Assembly (NCBI GenBank): GCA_028713675.1
Contig: JAQTNV010000038.1
Span: 1-30,894, forward strand
Source of the DNA: a bacterium
GTDB lineage: Bacteria > Desulfobacterota > JAPLJL01
Direction: 5' to 3'
DNA: 30,894 bases
The position numbers and the translations under genes are program-made. The notes beneath the pieces are model-generated. The model searched no databases. It was not told where the DNA came from and saw only the letters and a program-made list of their open reading frames with translations. Below are positions 14,994 through 23,049 of this stretch, piece by piece (position 1 is the first letter of the stretch; the number at the start of each line of letters is the position of its first letter).

Positions 14994-16562
14994 ATGCTGA
15001 GTGTGATCCGAAAATACTCTGGGTCCTGGATAATCAAGGCCATGCTGATCGCGGTGGCCATAACTTTTTTCAGCGGCTGGGCCCTGCTGGGCTACTTCCG
15101 CCGGGGAGGATTCAAGAGCGGCGAATACGCGGCCATCGTCAATGGCGAACGGATCCCCACCGACCGCCTGGAAAAAAGCTACAAGAATCTCGAGGACCGT
15201 TTCCGGCAGAGAATGGGGGAGCAATTCTCCGAGGAACTGGCCCAGCGTCTGCACCTGAAACAGCAGGCCCTGAACTTCCTGATCAACCGGGAGCTGATCC
15301 TGGGCGAAGCGGACCGCCTGCATCTCCAGGTTACGGACGAGGAGATCAGGGATTCCCTGGCCCAGTTCCCGGCTTTCCGGGACGCCGACGGCAAATTCAG
15401 TCCCTCCCGGTATCAGCAGGTGCTCCGTTTCCAGCGCATGACCGCGGATGAATTCGAAAGCAACGAAAAAATCGCCCTGCAGATCTCCAAATTCGAACAC
15501 TTCATTAAAGATTCGGTCCGGATCACCGATCAGGAGGTGTATTCGGATTTTGTCCGGCAGAACGAGCGCGCCAAAATCCAGTATCTTAAAATCGGTCCGG
15601 AGGAAGGATCCCGGAGAGCCAAAGTGACCCGGGGCGAAGTGGAAAAATACTACCAGAGCCACCTCCAGGATTTTCAGACCCCGCCCCGCCGCCGGGTAGC
15701 ATACATATCCCTGGACCCGGCCAGCTTTGTTAACCAGGTCAAGGGGGTTTCCGATCCCGCCCAGATCGAGGACAAAGCCAACCGCCTGGCCTTCGAAGCC
15801 GCCCAGAAACTGCAAAAGGATATCCAGGGCAGCGAAAAGCTCTCTTCGCTGGCCCGGCGCTCCAATCACCCGGTCAAGGAAACCGGCCTGATTTCCGCCG
15901 GCGACCAGATCGAGGGCTCGGGGGAACTGACCGGCCGGGTTTTCGCCCTCAACCCCAGCGAGATCAGCCCCGTCATTTCCGCGGGTGGAAAATATTTCCT
16001 GGCCCAGGTCACGGAAGTAAGCGCGCCCCAGGCCAAGCCCTTTTCCGCGGTCTCCGCGGAAATCGAAGGCAAGCTGAAAATGGAAAAGGGAAAAACTGAA
16101 ACCCTCGCCCTGGCCACCGAAGCCCTGGCCGCCGTGCAGGGAGCCAAGAACCTGGAGCGGGCCGCCCGACGTTTCAACCTTCGGCCGAAAACCACCGATT
16201 TCTTCCCCCGGGGGAGCAATTCGATCCCGGATATTGGAAACGCTCCCGAGATAGTCGAGTCCGCCTTCCTGCTGAGTAAAGAAAAACCCATCGGGGAAAA
16301 AGTCTATCCGCAGGACAGCAATTATTACATTATCTCCCTGGTGGAACGGCAGACCGCCGATCGGGACAAATACCTGAAGGATAAAGACGACATCCGGGAC
16401 AAGCTCCTGGGCATGAAGCAGGATATCGCCTTTCAAGGGTATATCATGAACCTGCGGGAACAGGCGGATTTAAAAATCAATTTCGAGCTTCTCGGCGAAC
16501 CCAATCCGGCCGATCAGCAACCGGCCAAGCTCCCCGCACCGCCATCCGGCAAGGAAAAGTAG
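14994..16562 (+). CDS. PpiD/SurA-like periplasmic folding factor
   Basis: 522 residues with one N-terminal membrane anchor (residues ~12-34) and a long periplasmic part, as in PpiD. A SurA_N-like helical domain (residues ~44-185) includes YAAIVNGERIPTDRLEKSYKNLE, LKQQALNFLINRELI and FPAFRDADGKFSPSRYQQVL, the last highly typical of the PpiD/SurA family. The middle region (~200-350) is in parvulin position, but the usual catalytic signature is not recognisable, so isomerase activity is doubtful and a chaperone role for outer-membrane proteins is likelier. The ATG at 14994 has GAGGAGGAAAA upstream, an excellent start. Confidence 0.87.
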   Translation: MLSVIRKYSGSWIIKAMLIAVAITFFSGWALLGYFRRGGFKSGEYAAIVNGERIPTDRLEKSYKNLEDRFRQRMGEQFSEELAQRLHLKQQALNFLINRELILGEADRLHLQVTDEEIRDSLAQFPAFRDADGKFSPSRYQQVLRFQRMTADEFESNEKIALQISKFEHFIKDSVRITDQEVYSDFVRQNERAKIQYLKIGPEEGSRRAKVTRGEVEKYYQSHLQDFQTPPRRRVAYISLDPASFVNQVKGVSDPAQIEDKANRLAFEAAQKLQKDIQGSEKLSSLARRSNHPVKETGLISAGDQIEGSGELTGRVFALNPSEISPVISAGGKYFLAQVTEVSAPQAKPFSAVSAEIEGKLKMEKGKTETLALATEALAAVQGAKNLERAARRFNLRPKTTDFFPRGSNSIPDIGNAPEIVESAFLLSKEKPIGEKVYPQDSNYYIISLVERQTADRDKYLKDKDDIRDKLLGMKQDIAFQGYIMNLREQADLKINFELLGEPNPADQQPAKLPAPPSGKEK

Positions 16563-16571
16563 AACCAAAGA

Positions 16572-16602
16572 ATTGACGATTTACGAATGACGATTGACGA
16601 GT
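16572..16602 (+). repeat. 31-nt left arm, ATTGACG family
   Basis: Four heptamers (ATTGACG with single substitutions) plus three bases, beginning 10 bp after the stop codon. No matching right arm is found downstream; the gap instead leads to a terminator. A partial unit recurs around 16618-16628. Confidence 0.82.
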
Positions 16603-16643
16603 GAAAAACAAAGAAGAATTGACGAATGAAAAATCATAACCTC

Positions 16644-16687
16644 ATTCCCGTCCCGCATCGGAGTACGGGATAAACTGCAGCGGGAAT
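16644..16687. repeat. REP/dRS3-like palindromic repeat
   Basis: ATTCCCG at 16644-16650 pairs with CGGGAAT at 16681-16687, enclosing a second stem of TCCCG (16651-16655) with CGGGA (16666-16670). Such ATTCCCGC...GCGGGAAT palindromes are common dispersed intergenic repeats in many bacteria. Only one copy is seen here. Confidence 0.6.
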
Positions 16688-16714
16688 CCAGGTTTTTGAT
16701 TTGGGATTAAACCT

Positions 16715-16745
16715 TATGCGCTATGCTCTATGCTCTTTGCTAAAA
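16715..16745. repeat. Four TATGCTC-type heptamers
   Basis: TATGCGC, TATGCTC, TATGCTC and TTTGCTA in tandem at 16715-16742, followed by AAA, again fit a four-heptamer-plus-three format. This is another sequence family with the same period. Low-complexity coincidence cannot be excluded for a single copy. Confidence 0.55.
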
Positions 16746-16792
16746 AGGACCAAAGACTAAAGAAAGAAGGTTTTTATTCAGAGAATAGTTCA

Positions 16793-16827
16793 TCAGGGCC
16801 AGGCCTCAGTCTGGCCCTGATTTTTTT
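16793..16827 (+). terminator. Intrinsic terminator
   Basis: A perfect 10-bp stem (16793-16802 with 16811-16820; TCAGGGCCAG / CTGGCCCTGA) with an 8-nt loop and seven T residues. It ends the ppiD-like transcript and insulates the acyl-CoA dehydrogenase promoter immediately downstream. Confidence 0.93.
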
Positions 16828-16848
16828 CATATGTTTTTGCCGTCCGTC

Positions 16849-16875
16849 TTGACATAGTATTTACTATGATATAAT
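16849..16875 (+). promoter_or_regulatory. Sigma70-like promoter with embedded palindromic operator candidate
   Basis: A perfect -35 TTGACA (16849-16854) and -10 TATAAT (16870-16875) are separated by 15 bp, shorter than the ideal 17. A perfect inverted repeat CATAGTA-TT-TACTATG occupies 16853-16868, overlapping the end of the -35 box and almost the whole spacer. This is a classical operator position, suggesting a dimeric repressor (TetR- or GntR/FadR-type would be usual for acyl-CoA genes; inference). The start codon is about 95 bp downstream. Confidence 0.75.
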
Positions 16876-16969
16876 TTCGTTGACTAAAGTAAAAAATTTA
16901 AGGATTAAATATTGTATTATAAGAAAATCCGGGAAATTGTAAGTCCAAGTCAAGAAACGGAGGTGAAAA

Positions 16970-18085
16970 ATGATCTCATTTGAACCGGATGACGAACAAA
17001 AGATGTTGAAGGAAACCCTGGAGAATTTCTCCACCAATGTGATCAGGAAGGCCGCTCATGACTGCGAGGAAAAAGGGGAAGTCCCCGCAGACCTGGTTAA
17101 GAAAGGCTGGGAATTGGGCCTGATCATGAGCAATATCCCGGAAACCTGCGGGGGAGCCGGGATGAAACGCTCCGCGGTCACGGGCGCCATCGCGGTGGAA
17201 GCCCTGGCCTGGGGAGACTTTTCGATCGCGATAAACATCCTCTCTCCCTCCCTGGTGGCTTATCCCATTCTCGAATCCGGGACCGAGGAACAGAAGCAGA
17301 AGTATCTGCCCCAGTTCTGCTCCGAGAATTTCAAGCCCGCCACGGTCGCCCTGGTGGAGCCGCGGATGTTCTTTGACGCCTCCCAGCTTTCCACCAAGGC
17401 CGTCCGCGAAGGCGATGAGTATATCCTGAACGGTGACAAGTGCCTGGTTCCCCTGGCCGACAAGGCTGATCTCCTCCTGGTTTTCGCCGCCACTTCCCCG
17501 GGAATCGGCCAGGCCGGAGTGGACGGATTCATCATCGCGAAAGACGACGTCTACGGCATCGAAATCAAGGAAAAGGAAAAGAACATGGGGATCAAGGGCC
17601 TGGAAACATTCGAGGTCTCCTTTTCCGACTGCCATATCCCGCTCGCCAGCAAACTCGGCGGCGACGAAAAGGGCGGGACTTTTACCCGTTTCCTGAACCG
17701 CTCCCGCGTGGCCCTGGCGGCCGCCGCTGCCGGGATGGGCCGATCCGCCTGGGAATATGCCCTGAATTATGCCAAGGAAAGGGTGGCCTTCGGCGAGCCG
17801 ATCGCCTCCCGGCAGGCCATCGCCTTCATGCTGGCGGAAATGGCGATTGAAGTGGACGCCATGAGACTCCTGGCCTGGGAAGCCGCCTGGAAGATCGACC
17901 GGGGCGAGGACTGCGGCAAGGAATCCTACTTGGCCAAGAAGTATTCCCAGGACATGGTCCTGATGATCGCCGACCGGTCGGTGCAGATCCTCGGAGGCCA
18001 CGGTTATATCCGGGAGCATCCGGTCGAAATGTACCTCCGGAACGCCCGGGGATTCTCCACTTTTGAAGGCCTCCTGATGGTTTAG
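16970..18085 (+). CDS. Acyl-CoA dehydrogenase family protein, atypical
   Basis: 371 residues. It has the acyl-CoA dehydrogenase order: N-terminal helical domain, mid beta domain, C-terminal helical domain with SRVALAAAAAGMGRSAWEYALNYAKERVAFGEPIASRQAIAFMLAEM and QILGGHGYIREHPVEMYLRNARG. Two oddities are visible: the mid-domain flavin/substrate motif, normally xTEPxAGSD, is VALVEPRMFFDAS here, and the protein stops after FEGLLMV, lacking the final helix that normally follows the catalytic-position Glu. It may therefore be a partner subunit or have unusual substrate geometry. The start has GGAGGTGAAAA upstream. The second dehydrogenase follows 55 bp later, probably in one operon. Confidence 0.9.
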   Translation: MISFEPDDEQKMLKETLENFSTNVIRKAAHDCEEKGEVPADLVKKGWELGLIMSNIPETCGGAGMKRSAVTGAIAVEALAWGDFSIAINILSPSLVAYPILESGTEEQKQKYLPQFCSENFKPATVALVEPRMFFDASQLSTKAVREGDEYILNGDKCLVPLADKADLLLVFAATSPGIGQAGVDGFIIAKDDVYGIEIKEKEKNMGIKGLETFEVSFSDCHIPLASKLGGDEKGGTFTRFLNRSRVALAAAAAGMGRSAWEYALNYAKERVAFGEPIASRQAIAFMLAEMAIEVDAMRLLAWEAAWKIDRGEDCGKESYLAKKYSQDMVLMIADRSVQILGGHGYIREHPVEMYLRNARGFSTFEGLLMV

Positions 18086-18140
18086 GCATCGGGAACCAGG
18101 AACTACACCTACTTTCCAGAAGGAAGAAGGAGGTATCAAA

Positions 18141-19406
18141 ATGATAGATTTTGAACTTTCAGCGGGAACCAAGATGACCAAGAAACTGATCCACTCGTTC
18201 GTGGAATCATCCTTTCGGTCCGTGTCCCGGGAATTTGACGAGAAGGAGCACACCGACCCTGCCGAGCTGATCAGCTCGGTTCATCAATTAATGAAGGGCG
18301 GCGGGATGACGGGAATGGCCTCCTCTGCCGGCAGTGATGAAACGGACGCCAAGAAAGGCTCCAAGCCCAAGAAGCCCAAGGAAGCCAACCTCCAGGGCGT
18401 GATCCTGGCTGAGGAGCTTTTCTGGGGCGACGCCGGCCTGGCATTGGCGATGCCCGGGCCCGGGCTGGGCGGGGCGGCCGTGCTGTCCACCGGCACCGCG
18501 GAGCAGAAGGAACGGATCATGAAACGCTTCAGCGAGGACAAACCGGCCTACGGGGCGATGGCCATCACCGAGCCCGGCTGCGGTTCGGACACCTCGGCGA
18601 TCACCACCACCGCCACTCTCGATAATAAGACCAACGAATGGATCCTGAACGGGGAGAAGATCTTCGTGTCCATGGGCAAGCGCGCCACCGAGATCTACGA
18701 CGGTTTCGTGGTGGTCTGGGCCACCCTGGACCGCAAGGCCGGCCGGGCCGGGATCAAGCCCTTCATCGTGGAAAAAGGCACCCCGGGGATGAAGGTGACC
18801 AAGCTCGAGCACAAGATGGGCATCCGGGCCTCGGACACCGCCGCCATGGTCTTCGAGGACTGCCGGATTCCCCACAACAACATCCTCGGCAGCGCCGAGG
18901 TGGCGGTCGACAAGGGAAAGACCGAGGGCTTCAAGGGCGTGATGAAGACCTTCGACGCCACCCGCCCCTTCGTCGCGGCCATGGCCATCGGGGTCGCCCG
19001 GGCCGCCTATGACATGGTCCGGGAAATCCTGGACAAGGAGGGCGTCCGGATCCGCTACGGGGCCCCCGTTGACCAGCTCACGGTCCTCGAGCGGGATGTC
19101 CTGGAAATGGAGGTCAGCCTGAAAGCCGCCCGGCTTCTCCTCTGGCGGGCCGCCGGGATGCTCGATAAAGGCGAGAGAAACAATCTGGAGGCCTCCATGG
19201 CCAAGGCCAAGGCGGGGATGGTCGGCACCAAGGTGACCCAGAAAGCAGTCGAGATCCTGGGCCCCCTGGGCTATTCGCGCAAGATCCTGCTGGAAAAATT
19301 CATGCGCGACGCCAAGATCAACGACATCTTCGAGGGCACCGGGCAGATCCAGCTCCTGGTCATCGCCCGGAATATCCTGGGCTACACCCGGAAAGAATTG
19401 AAGTAA
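18141..19406 (+). CDS. Acyl-CoA dehydrogenase, canonical
   Basis: 421 residues. It oxidises an acyl-CoA thioester to the 2,3-enoyl-CoA with FAD, passing electrons to ETF. The canonical motif AITEPGCGSDTSAI is in the mid domain, HKMGIRASDTAAMVFEDCRIP follows, and the C-terminal end FMRDAKINDIFEGTGQIQLLVIARNIL carries the catalytic-base position (Glu of FEGT). An unusual feature is a ~30-residue polar insert rich in Lys/Ser/Asp around residues 54-83 (SAGSDETDAKKGSKPKKPKE). GAAGGAGG precedes the ATG. Pairing with the atypical enzyme upstream suggests a heteromeric dehydrogenase, as known for some FadE pairs (inference). Confidence 0.94.
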   Translation: MIDFELSAGTKMTKKLIHSFVESSFRSVSREFDEKEHTDPAELISSVHQLMKGGGMTGMASSAGSDETDAKKGSKPKKPKEANLQGVILAEELFWGDAGLALAMPGPGLGGAAVLSTGTAEQKERIMKRFSEDKPAYGAMAITEPGCGSDTSAITTTATLDNKTNEWILNGEKIFVSMGKRATEIYDGFVVVWATLDRKAGRAGIKPFIVEKGTPGMKVTKLEHKMGIRASDTAAMVFEDCRIPHNNILGSAEVAVDKGKTEGFKGVMKTFDATRPFVAAMAIGVARAAYDMVREILDKEGVRIRYGAPVDQLTVLERDVLEMEVSLKAARLLLWRAAGMLDKGERNNLEASMAKAKAGMVGTKVTQKAVEILGPLGYSRKILLEKFMRDAKINDIFEGTGQIQLLVIARNILGYTRKELK

Positions 19407-19411
19407 AAACA

Positions 19412-19447
19412 GTCAGGCAGGTCAGACCAGTCTGACCGGTCTGACAA
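19412..19447. repeat. Four 9-bp GTCAGACCx-type repeats / hairpin
   Basis: Four 9-bp units starting GTC fill 19412-19447. The central part forms an 8-bp stem (GTCAGACC 19421-19428 with GGTCTGAC 19437-19444). It lies between the stop codon and the terminator and matches the 9-bp period of the other nonamer arrays. Confidence 0.65.
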
Positions 19448-19460
19448 AATAATCATAAAA

Positions 19461-19491
19461 AAAGGGCGGGTGATTGAATCACCCGCCCTTT
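19461..19491. terminator. Bidirectional intrinsic terminator
   Basis: A near-perfect palindrome with arms 19461-19475 and 19477-19491 (core AAGGGCGGGTGA / TCACCCGCCCTT). There is an A-run on the left and a short T-rich run on the right, so it can serve both the acyl-CoA dehydrogenase operon and the convergent SCP2 gene. Confidence 0.92.
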
Positions 19492-19520
19492 ATATTCGGC
19501 GTAATATTGTTCGGCGGAAA

Positions 19521-19952
19521 TTATCCGAGGAGAGCGCCGAGTTTCATCGCCAGGCTCATATCCCCGGCGAATTTGATCTTCCCGGCCATGAAGGCAGCCT
19601 GTGGGTCGAGCTTCCCGGCGGCCATGTCCTTATAATCGGCGGCGGCCATGGTGATGGTGCAGTTGGCCTTCGGGGCCTTGCCCTTCTCCACGGCGAGGGT
19701 GCCCTTGTCCACCTTAATCTGCCATTCGCCGGCTCCGGTAATGTTGAACTGGAAAATAGCGGTGGTGGTGGCGAGCTTCTGCTTGGCATCCGGGCGTTTG
19801 GCGAAACCCCAGGCCATGATCACTTCAAAAGCCTGCTCGGGGGAAGCGTCCTTCACGCATTCCCGCATCTGCTTCTTGTCCTTAATGTCCGTGATTTCCT
19901 TCTCGAGAGTTTTGATTACTTCTTCCTTCGACATCCCAGGTGTTACCGGCAT
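19521..19952 (-). CDS. SCP2 sterol-carrier domain protein
   Basis: 143 residues. The C-terminal half has the SCP2 pattern: a strand AIFQFNITGAGEWQIKVDKGTLAVEKGKAPKANCTITMAAADY and then KLDPQAAFMAGKIKFAGDMSLAMKLGALL, the hydrophobic-tunnel helix signature. These small proteins bind lipids or acyl-CoAs, and their place opposite two acyl-CoA dehydrogenases suggests acyl carrier or substrate handling in the same pathway. The start has an AAAGGAGGAAATT ribosome binding site on the minus strand. It has its own promoter (20012-20039) and shares the terminator at 19461-19491. Confidence 0.93.
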   Translation of the reverse strand: MPVTPGMSKEEVIKTLEKEITDIKDKKQMRECVKDASPEQAFEVIMAWGFAKRPDAKQKLATTTAIFQFNITGAGEWQIKVDKGTLAVEKGKAPKANCTITMAAADYKDMAAGKLDPQAAFMAGKIKFAGDMSLAMKLGALLG

Positions 19953-20011
19953 AATTTCCTCCTTTGTTAAAATTTGCCAAAAACCTTGGGTTATTTATTT
20001 TAGTAAGAAGA

Positions 20012-20039
20012 AATATACTATTGTAAAAATCCTTGTCAA
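20012..20039 (-). promoter_or_regulatory. Promoter of the SCP2 gene
   Basis: On the minus strand, TTGACA (20039-20034) and TATATT (20017-20012) are spaced by 16 bp, about 60 bp before the start codon. It is divergent to the promoter at 20081-20108. Confidence 0.75.
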
Positions 20040-20080
20040 GTCCTTTTTAAAAAATTATTTTTCCGGGACAGTTTTCTTGC

Positions 20081-20108
20081 TTGACAGTATTTTGGTTTCT
20101 AATATATA
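20081..20108 (+). promoter_or_regulatory. Promoter of the esterase-lipoprotein unit
   Basis: TTGACA (20081-20086), a 16-bp spacer and TATATA (20103-20108), followed by AGGAAAG as ribosome binding site and the ATG at 20130. The short distance leaves a leader of only about 15 nt. Confidence 0.75.
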
Positions 20109-20129
20109 AGAGACAGGAAAGAAAATTAC

Positions 20130-21092
20130 ATGCCTTATCCTCAAAAATTCCTCGCCTTTTTATTAATGCCGGCCCTGTTCTTTCTCTCCGGCGGCTGCGG
20201 CAGCGAAAAGTTCACTCCCGGCGAGGCCATTCCCTGCGTCACCGCCGATGACACCGCCTATATTCCGGGCGGGAACAAATATTTATTTCACCGGGACCTG
20301 GTCTGGGACAGCTCCACCGGCCAGGACCTGTTTGCCGATCTTTACCTGCCGGAAAAAGGCGGGCCCTTCGCCACAGTGATCCACATCCACGGGGGAGCCT
20401 GGATCTCGGGAAGCAAGGGGATGCCCATGGCCACCTATTTCGGAGAGCACCTGGCCTGCCGGGGATATGCCTTTTTCGATGTCCGGTACCGCCTCGGCCC
20501 CGAAATCAAATTTCCCCAGGATATCCAGGACATCAAATGCGCCATCCGCTGGCTCCGGGGCAACGCCGAGCAATATAACATCGATAAGTCCCGCTTCATT
20601 TCCATGGGCGGCTCGGCCGGCGGCCACCTGAGCGCCATGGTCGCCCTGACCGGAAACGATCATTTTTTCGACCCCGTCTGCCCGGGCTATCCCGATGAAT
20701 CCTTCCAGGTCCAGGCAGCCATCCCCTTCTACGGGGTTCATGAATGGGTTAACTGGATGGATATCCGGATGTTCGGCCTGGACCATTCCTATTTCAATCT
20801 TCCTGCGAATGCCACGGATGCGGAAAAGCAGGCATTGCTGGTTAAGGTTTCCCCCGTAACTTATGCGGCGGACGCCCCCGGTCCCTTCTTGATCATCCAG
20901 GGGGACGAGGATGTGGGAGTCCCCGTTCATCAAGGGCAGGCCCTGAATGACGCCCTCGTGGCCGCCGGGAAAGAAAGCCGCCTGGTTTTCATCGAAGGGG
21001 CCAATCACGCTTTCGACATGTGGCGGGATTCCCCTTTCACCGCGAAAGCCACCCGGGAAGTGGATGACTTCCTGGCGGAGGTCATGCCATGA
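20130..21092 (+). CDS. Secreted alpha/beta-hydrolase (esterase/lipase, BD-FAE-like), probable lipoprotein
   Basis: 320 residues. The N-terminal signal peptide ends LFFLSGGC with Cys23, an imperfect lipobox, so it is probably a lipoprotein. The fold is recognised by the oxyanion motif HGGAW (residues 87-91), the nucleophile elbow GGSAGG with Ser162, an Asp in QGDEDVGVP (259 or 261) and His293 in GANHAFD. All triad members are present, so an active carboxylesterase is expected; the layout resembles the BD-FAE/acetylxylan esterase group. The substrate is unknown. The next gene overlaps by 4 bp (ATGA). Confidence 0.9.
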   Translation: MPYPQKFLAFLLMPALFFLSGGCGSEKFTPGEAIPCVTADDTAYIPGGNKYLFHRDLVWDSSTGQDLFADLYLPEKGGPFATVIHIHGGAWISGSKGMPMATYFGEHLACRGYAFFDVRYRLGPEIKFPQDIQDIKCAIRWLRGNAEQYNIDKSRFISMGGSAGGHLSAMVALTGNDHFFDPVCPGYPDESFQVQAAIPFYGVHEWVNWMDIRMFGLDHSYFNLPANATDAEKQALLVKVSPVTYAADAPGPFLIIQGDEDVGVPVHQGQALNDALVAAGKESRLVFIEGANHAFDMWRDSPFTAKATREVDDFLAEVMP

Positions 21093-22978
21093 AGAAGGCG
21101 GCATCCGTCTGCCTCTGCCTCCTGCTTCTGACTTTCGGCTGCGGAAGCAGCGCTTCACACCTGGAGAAAGGCAAGGCTTATCTCGAAGCCGGCCTCTTCC
21201 GGCCGGCCCAGGTGGAATATTACTCCGTGATCAACCCGGACAACGGCTCCGATCCGGAGAGCTGCGAAGGCCATTACGGTTTTCTGCTCTCCCTGGGATC
21301 CGAGTTCGTCGAGTTCGGGGGCTGGATGGACATGATCGGCATGAAAATAATCCCATATGGAGACTTCCTGCCTGACCCGTCCGCCTTCCCCTCCTTCAGC
21401 CCTTCGCTCCCCCCGCTTCCCGGTTCCGCCGGCCCCGGAGACTCCCGGGTTTCCTTCTCCCCCGCCGCCGTCTTCCCCAACCAGTTCCAGGTCCCGCCCG
21501 AATCGTTTGACAGCATTATCGACACCTTCATCACCCCTACCATCAACCAGTTCCTCCTCCCCCTGGAGAATTCGGCCAAGTTCGTGATTGAAAATAATTG
21601 CCGGTTTGAAACCGCCGGGATCCCGATTTACATCAACGGGGACACGTTCGATTCGAGAACGATGCTGGTCGGGAAAAAATTCGGGCCGGCGGAAGCCAAT
21701 CTCTTCGGCGCGATCACCGCGCTTCAGCTCGCGGTGTTTTATTACCTGACCTCCCTGGACTTCCGCGCCGATCCCACCCCCTACATGCACCTGGTCAACA
21801 AGGATTACACCTCCGACCTGGTGGGCTTCGTCCGGCAGCTCGGGCCCGCCCTGACCGGCTACCCGGATTTTCTCAATTTCCACGCCACCCGCGGGGTGAA
21901 TTTCAACCAGGTGGCGCCTAATCTCGCCCTCTTCTTCGAAAGAACGGCGGCAACCATGCGGTTAACCTTCCTCGAATCCGAAAACACTACCGCCGAGGAA
22001 GCCCAGGAACACTTCCTGGGCTACTATGACACCAACGGGAACGGCCTGTTGGACTCCGGCGACAAACTCTACCTGGGAATACTGGACGTCGACCCGCCTA
22101 TGTCCTTGGCCTTTTTGGACTCGTTCATAGATATTTCCCAATACCCGATCAATGTCCTGGAAAAAAGTTTTGTCTGGACGGTGATCTCGGGCAACCTCCC
22201 CGAAAAGGCCGAAGCCCTCTTCCTGGAAATCCGGGACAAACTCACCGGGGCCAACCCCGATCTCTTTAATCTGGCCGAGATCAACAACCTGCTCCCGCCC
22301 GGATGGCAGATCCTCCCCGCCACCTTCGCCCTGGATCTGCATACCCTGTTTCCGCCGGATGTCAGCCAGGCCAAATCCTTCCGCGAGTTCTTCCCGGCCT
22401 GGGGAAGCTACGATCCCCCCGGCGGAGCGGGAACGACGCTCGGTGATCAACATACGGTTGTCCTCCTGGAAGGTGAACTGGGGCTGGCCGGCACCCCGGC
22501 CGACTACCTGTACGAAGTGGCCGGCAGCCCGACGGATTTCGCCTATACCCACGGCCCCGGCCTCCACTTTCCCTCCGCGGTTTACGGACCCGCGGCCGGC
22601 TATTTTTCCCTGGATTCCGAGGTCAAAGGCCGGCTGCTGGCATCCACCGGTTCGGACGAGGTTGTTCCCATTCCCGACGATTGCGTGCAGATGCAGGACG
22701 TCAGCGCCTCGTTCCTCGGGGTCCCGATTCCCTTGATTTATCTTTACTGGCAGGATCCCTCATTCAATCAGAGCCTGTACGTCAACCTCCAGAGTCTCCG
22801 CTCCTCCGGAGGTTCCTGTGAACTTCTCGATGCCGCCGCCTCCTCCACGAGCTGGGACCCGGCCACCAACAGCTGGCCCAGGGAAGACAAGCTCCTGGCC
22901 AATGAGTATTCCATAAACAAGGCCATGAACGCTTTATTGAATACCATTCTGCCCCTGCTCGGGAGCCTGTCTTTTTAA
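21089..22978 (+). CDS. Large unknown lipoprotein coupled to the esterase
   Basis: 629 residues. The N-terminus is a clear lipoprotein signal (LLLLTFGCGSS, Cys near residue 18), so the protein is periplasmic or surface-anchored. Right after it, HLEKGKAYLEAGLFRPAQVEYYSVIN looks like a single TPR-like helix pair; the rest matches nothing I know. Near residues 310-325 an Asp-rich YDTNGNGLLDSGD loop resembles an EF-hand or dockerin-type calcium site. A Pro/Ser-rich linker lies around residues 95-130. It starts within the esterase stop codon, so the two are made together. Function unknown. Confidence 0.85.
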   Translation: MKKAASVCLCLLLLTFGCGSSASHLEKGKAYLEAGLFRPAQVEYYSVINPDNGSDPESCEGHYGFLLSLGSEFVEFGGWMDMIGMKIIPYGDFLPDPSAFPSFSPSLPPLPGSAGPGDSRVSFSPAAVFPNQFQVPPESFDSIIDTFITPTINQFLLPLENSAKFVIENNCRFETAGIPIYINGDTFDSRTMLVGKKFGPAEANLFGAITALQLAVFYYLTSLDFRADPTPYMHLVNKDYTSDLVGFVRQLGPALTGYPDFLNFHATRGVNFNQVAPNLALFFERTAATMRLTFLESENTTAEEAQEHFLGYYDTNGNGLLDSGDKLYLGILDVDPPMSLAFLDSFIDISQYPINVLEKSFVWTVISGNLPEKAEALFLEIRDKLTGANPDLFNLAEINNLLPPGWQILPATFALDLHTLFPPDVSQAKSFREFFPAWGSYDPPGGAGTTLGDQHTVVLLEGELGLAGTPADYLYEVAGSPTDFAYTHGPGLHFPSAVYGPAAGYFSLDSEVKGRLLASTGSDEVVPIPDDCVQMQDVSASFLGVPIPLIYLYWQDPSFNQSLYVNLQSLRSSGGSCELLDAAASSTSWDPATNSWPREDKLLANEYSINKAMNALLNTILPLLGSLSF

Positions 22979-22994
22979 TATCATAATTCCTTTC

Positions 22995-23023
22995 TTGACA
23001 CCCCTGCTCTTTTTGCATATATA
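22995..23023 (+). promoter_or_regulatory. Strong sigma70-like promoter for the TRAP receptor genes
   Basis: TTGACA (22995-23000), exactly 17 bp spacer, TATATA (23018-23023); start codon at 23050 with AAGGAAAA as ribosome binding site. It is the best-spaced promoter in the window. Confidence 0.82.
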
Positions 23024-23049
23024 AAGGTATTCTCTTACCAAGGAAAAAC

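Larger units (their letters stand above)
16563..16969. other. 407-bp non-coding region between ppiD-like gene and acyl-CoA dehydrogenases
   Basis: No gene is seen. In order it holds a 31-nt ATTGACG-family left arm (16572-16602) with one more partial unit near 16618, a palindromic REP-like sequence (16644-16687), four TATGCTC-type heptamers (16715-16742), a strong intrinsic terminator (16793-16827), and a sigma70-like promoter with an embedded palindrome (16849-16875). The remainder up to the ribosome binding site is AT-rich leader. Confidence 0.8.

Noticed and set aside
19470-19970. Plus-strand frame over the SCP2 gene
   Set aside because: It starts inside the terminator and is antisense to a clear SCP2 gene with promoter and ribosome binding site on the minus strand.
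21089-22978. TatT-type TRAP accessory protein
   Set aside because: Only one TPR-like helix pair is visible and the length (629 residues) is far above TatT; kept as unknown lipoprotein.
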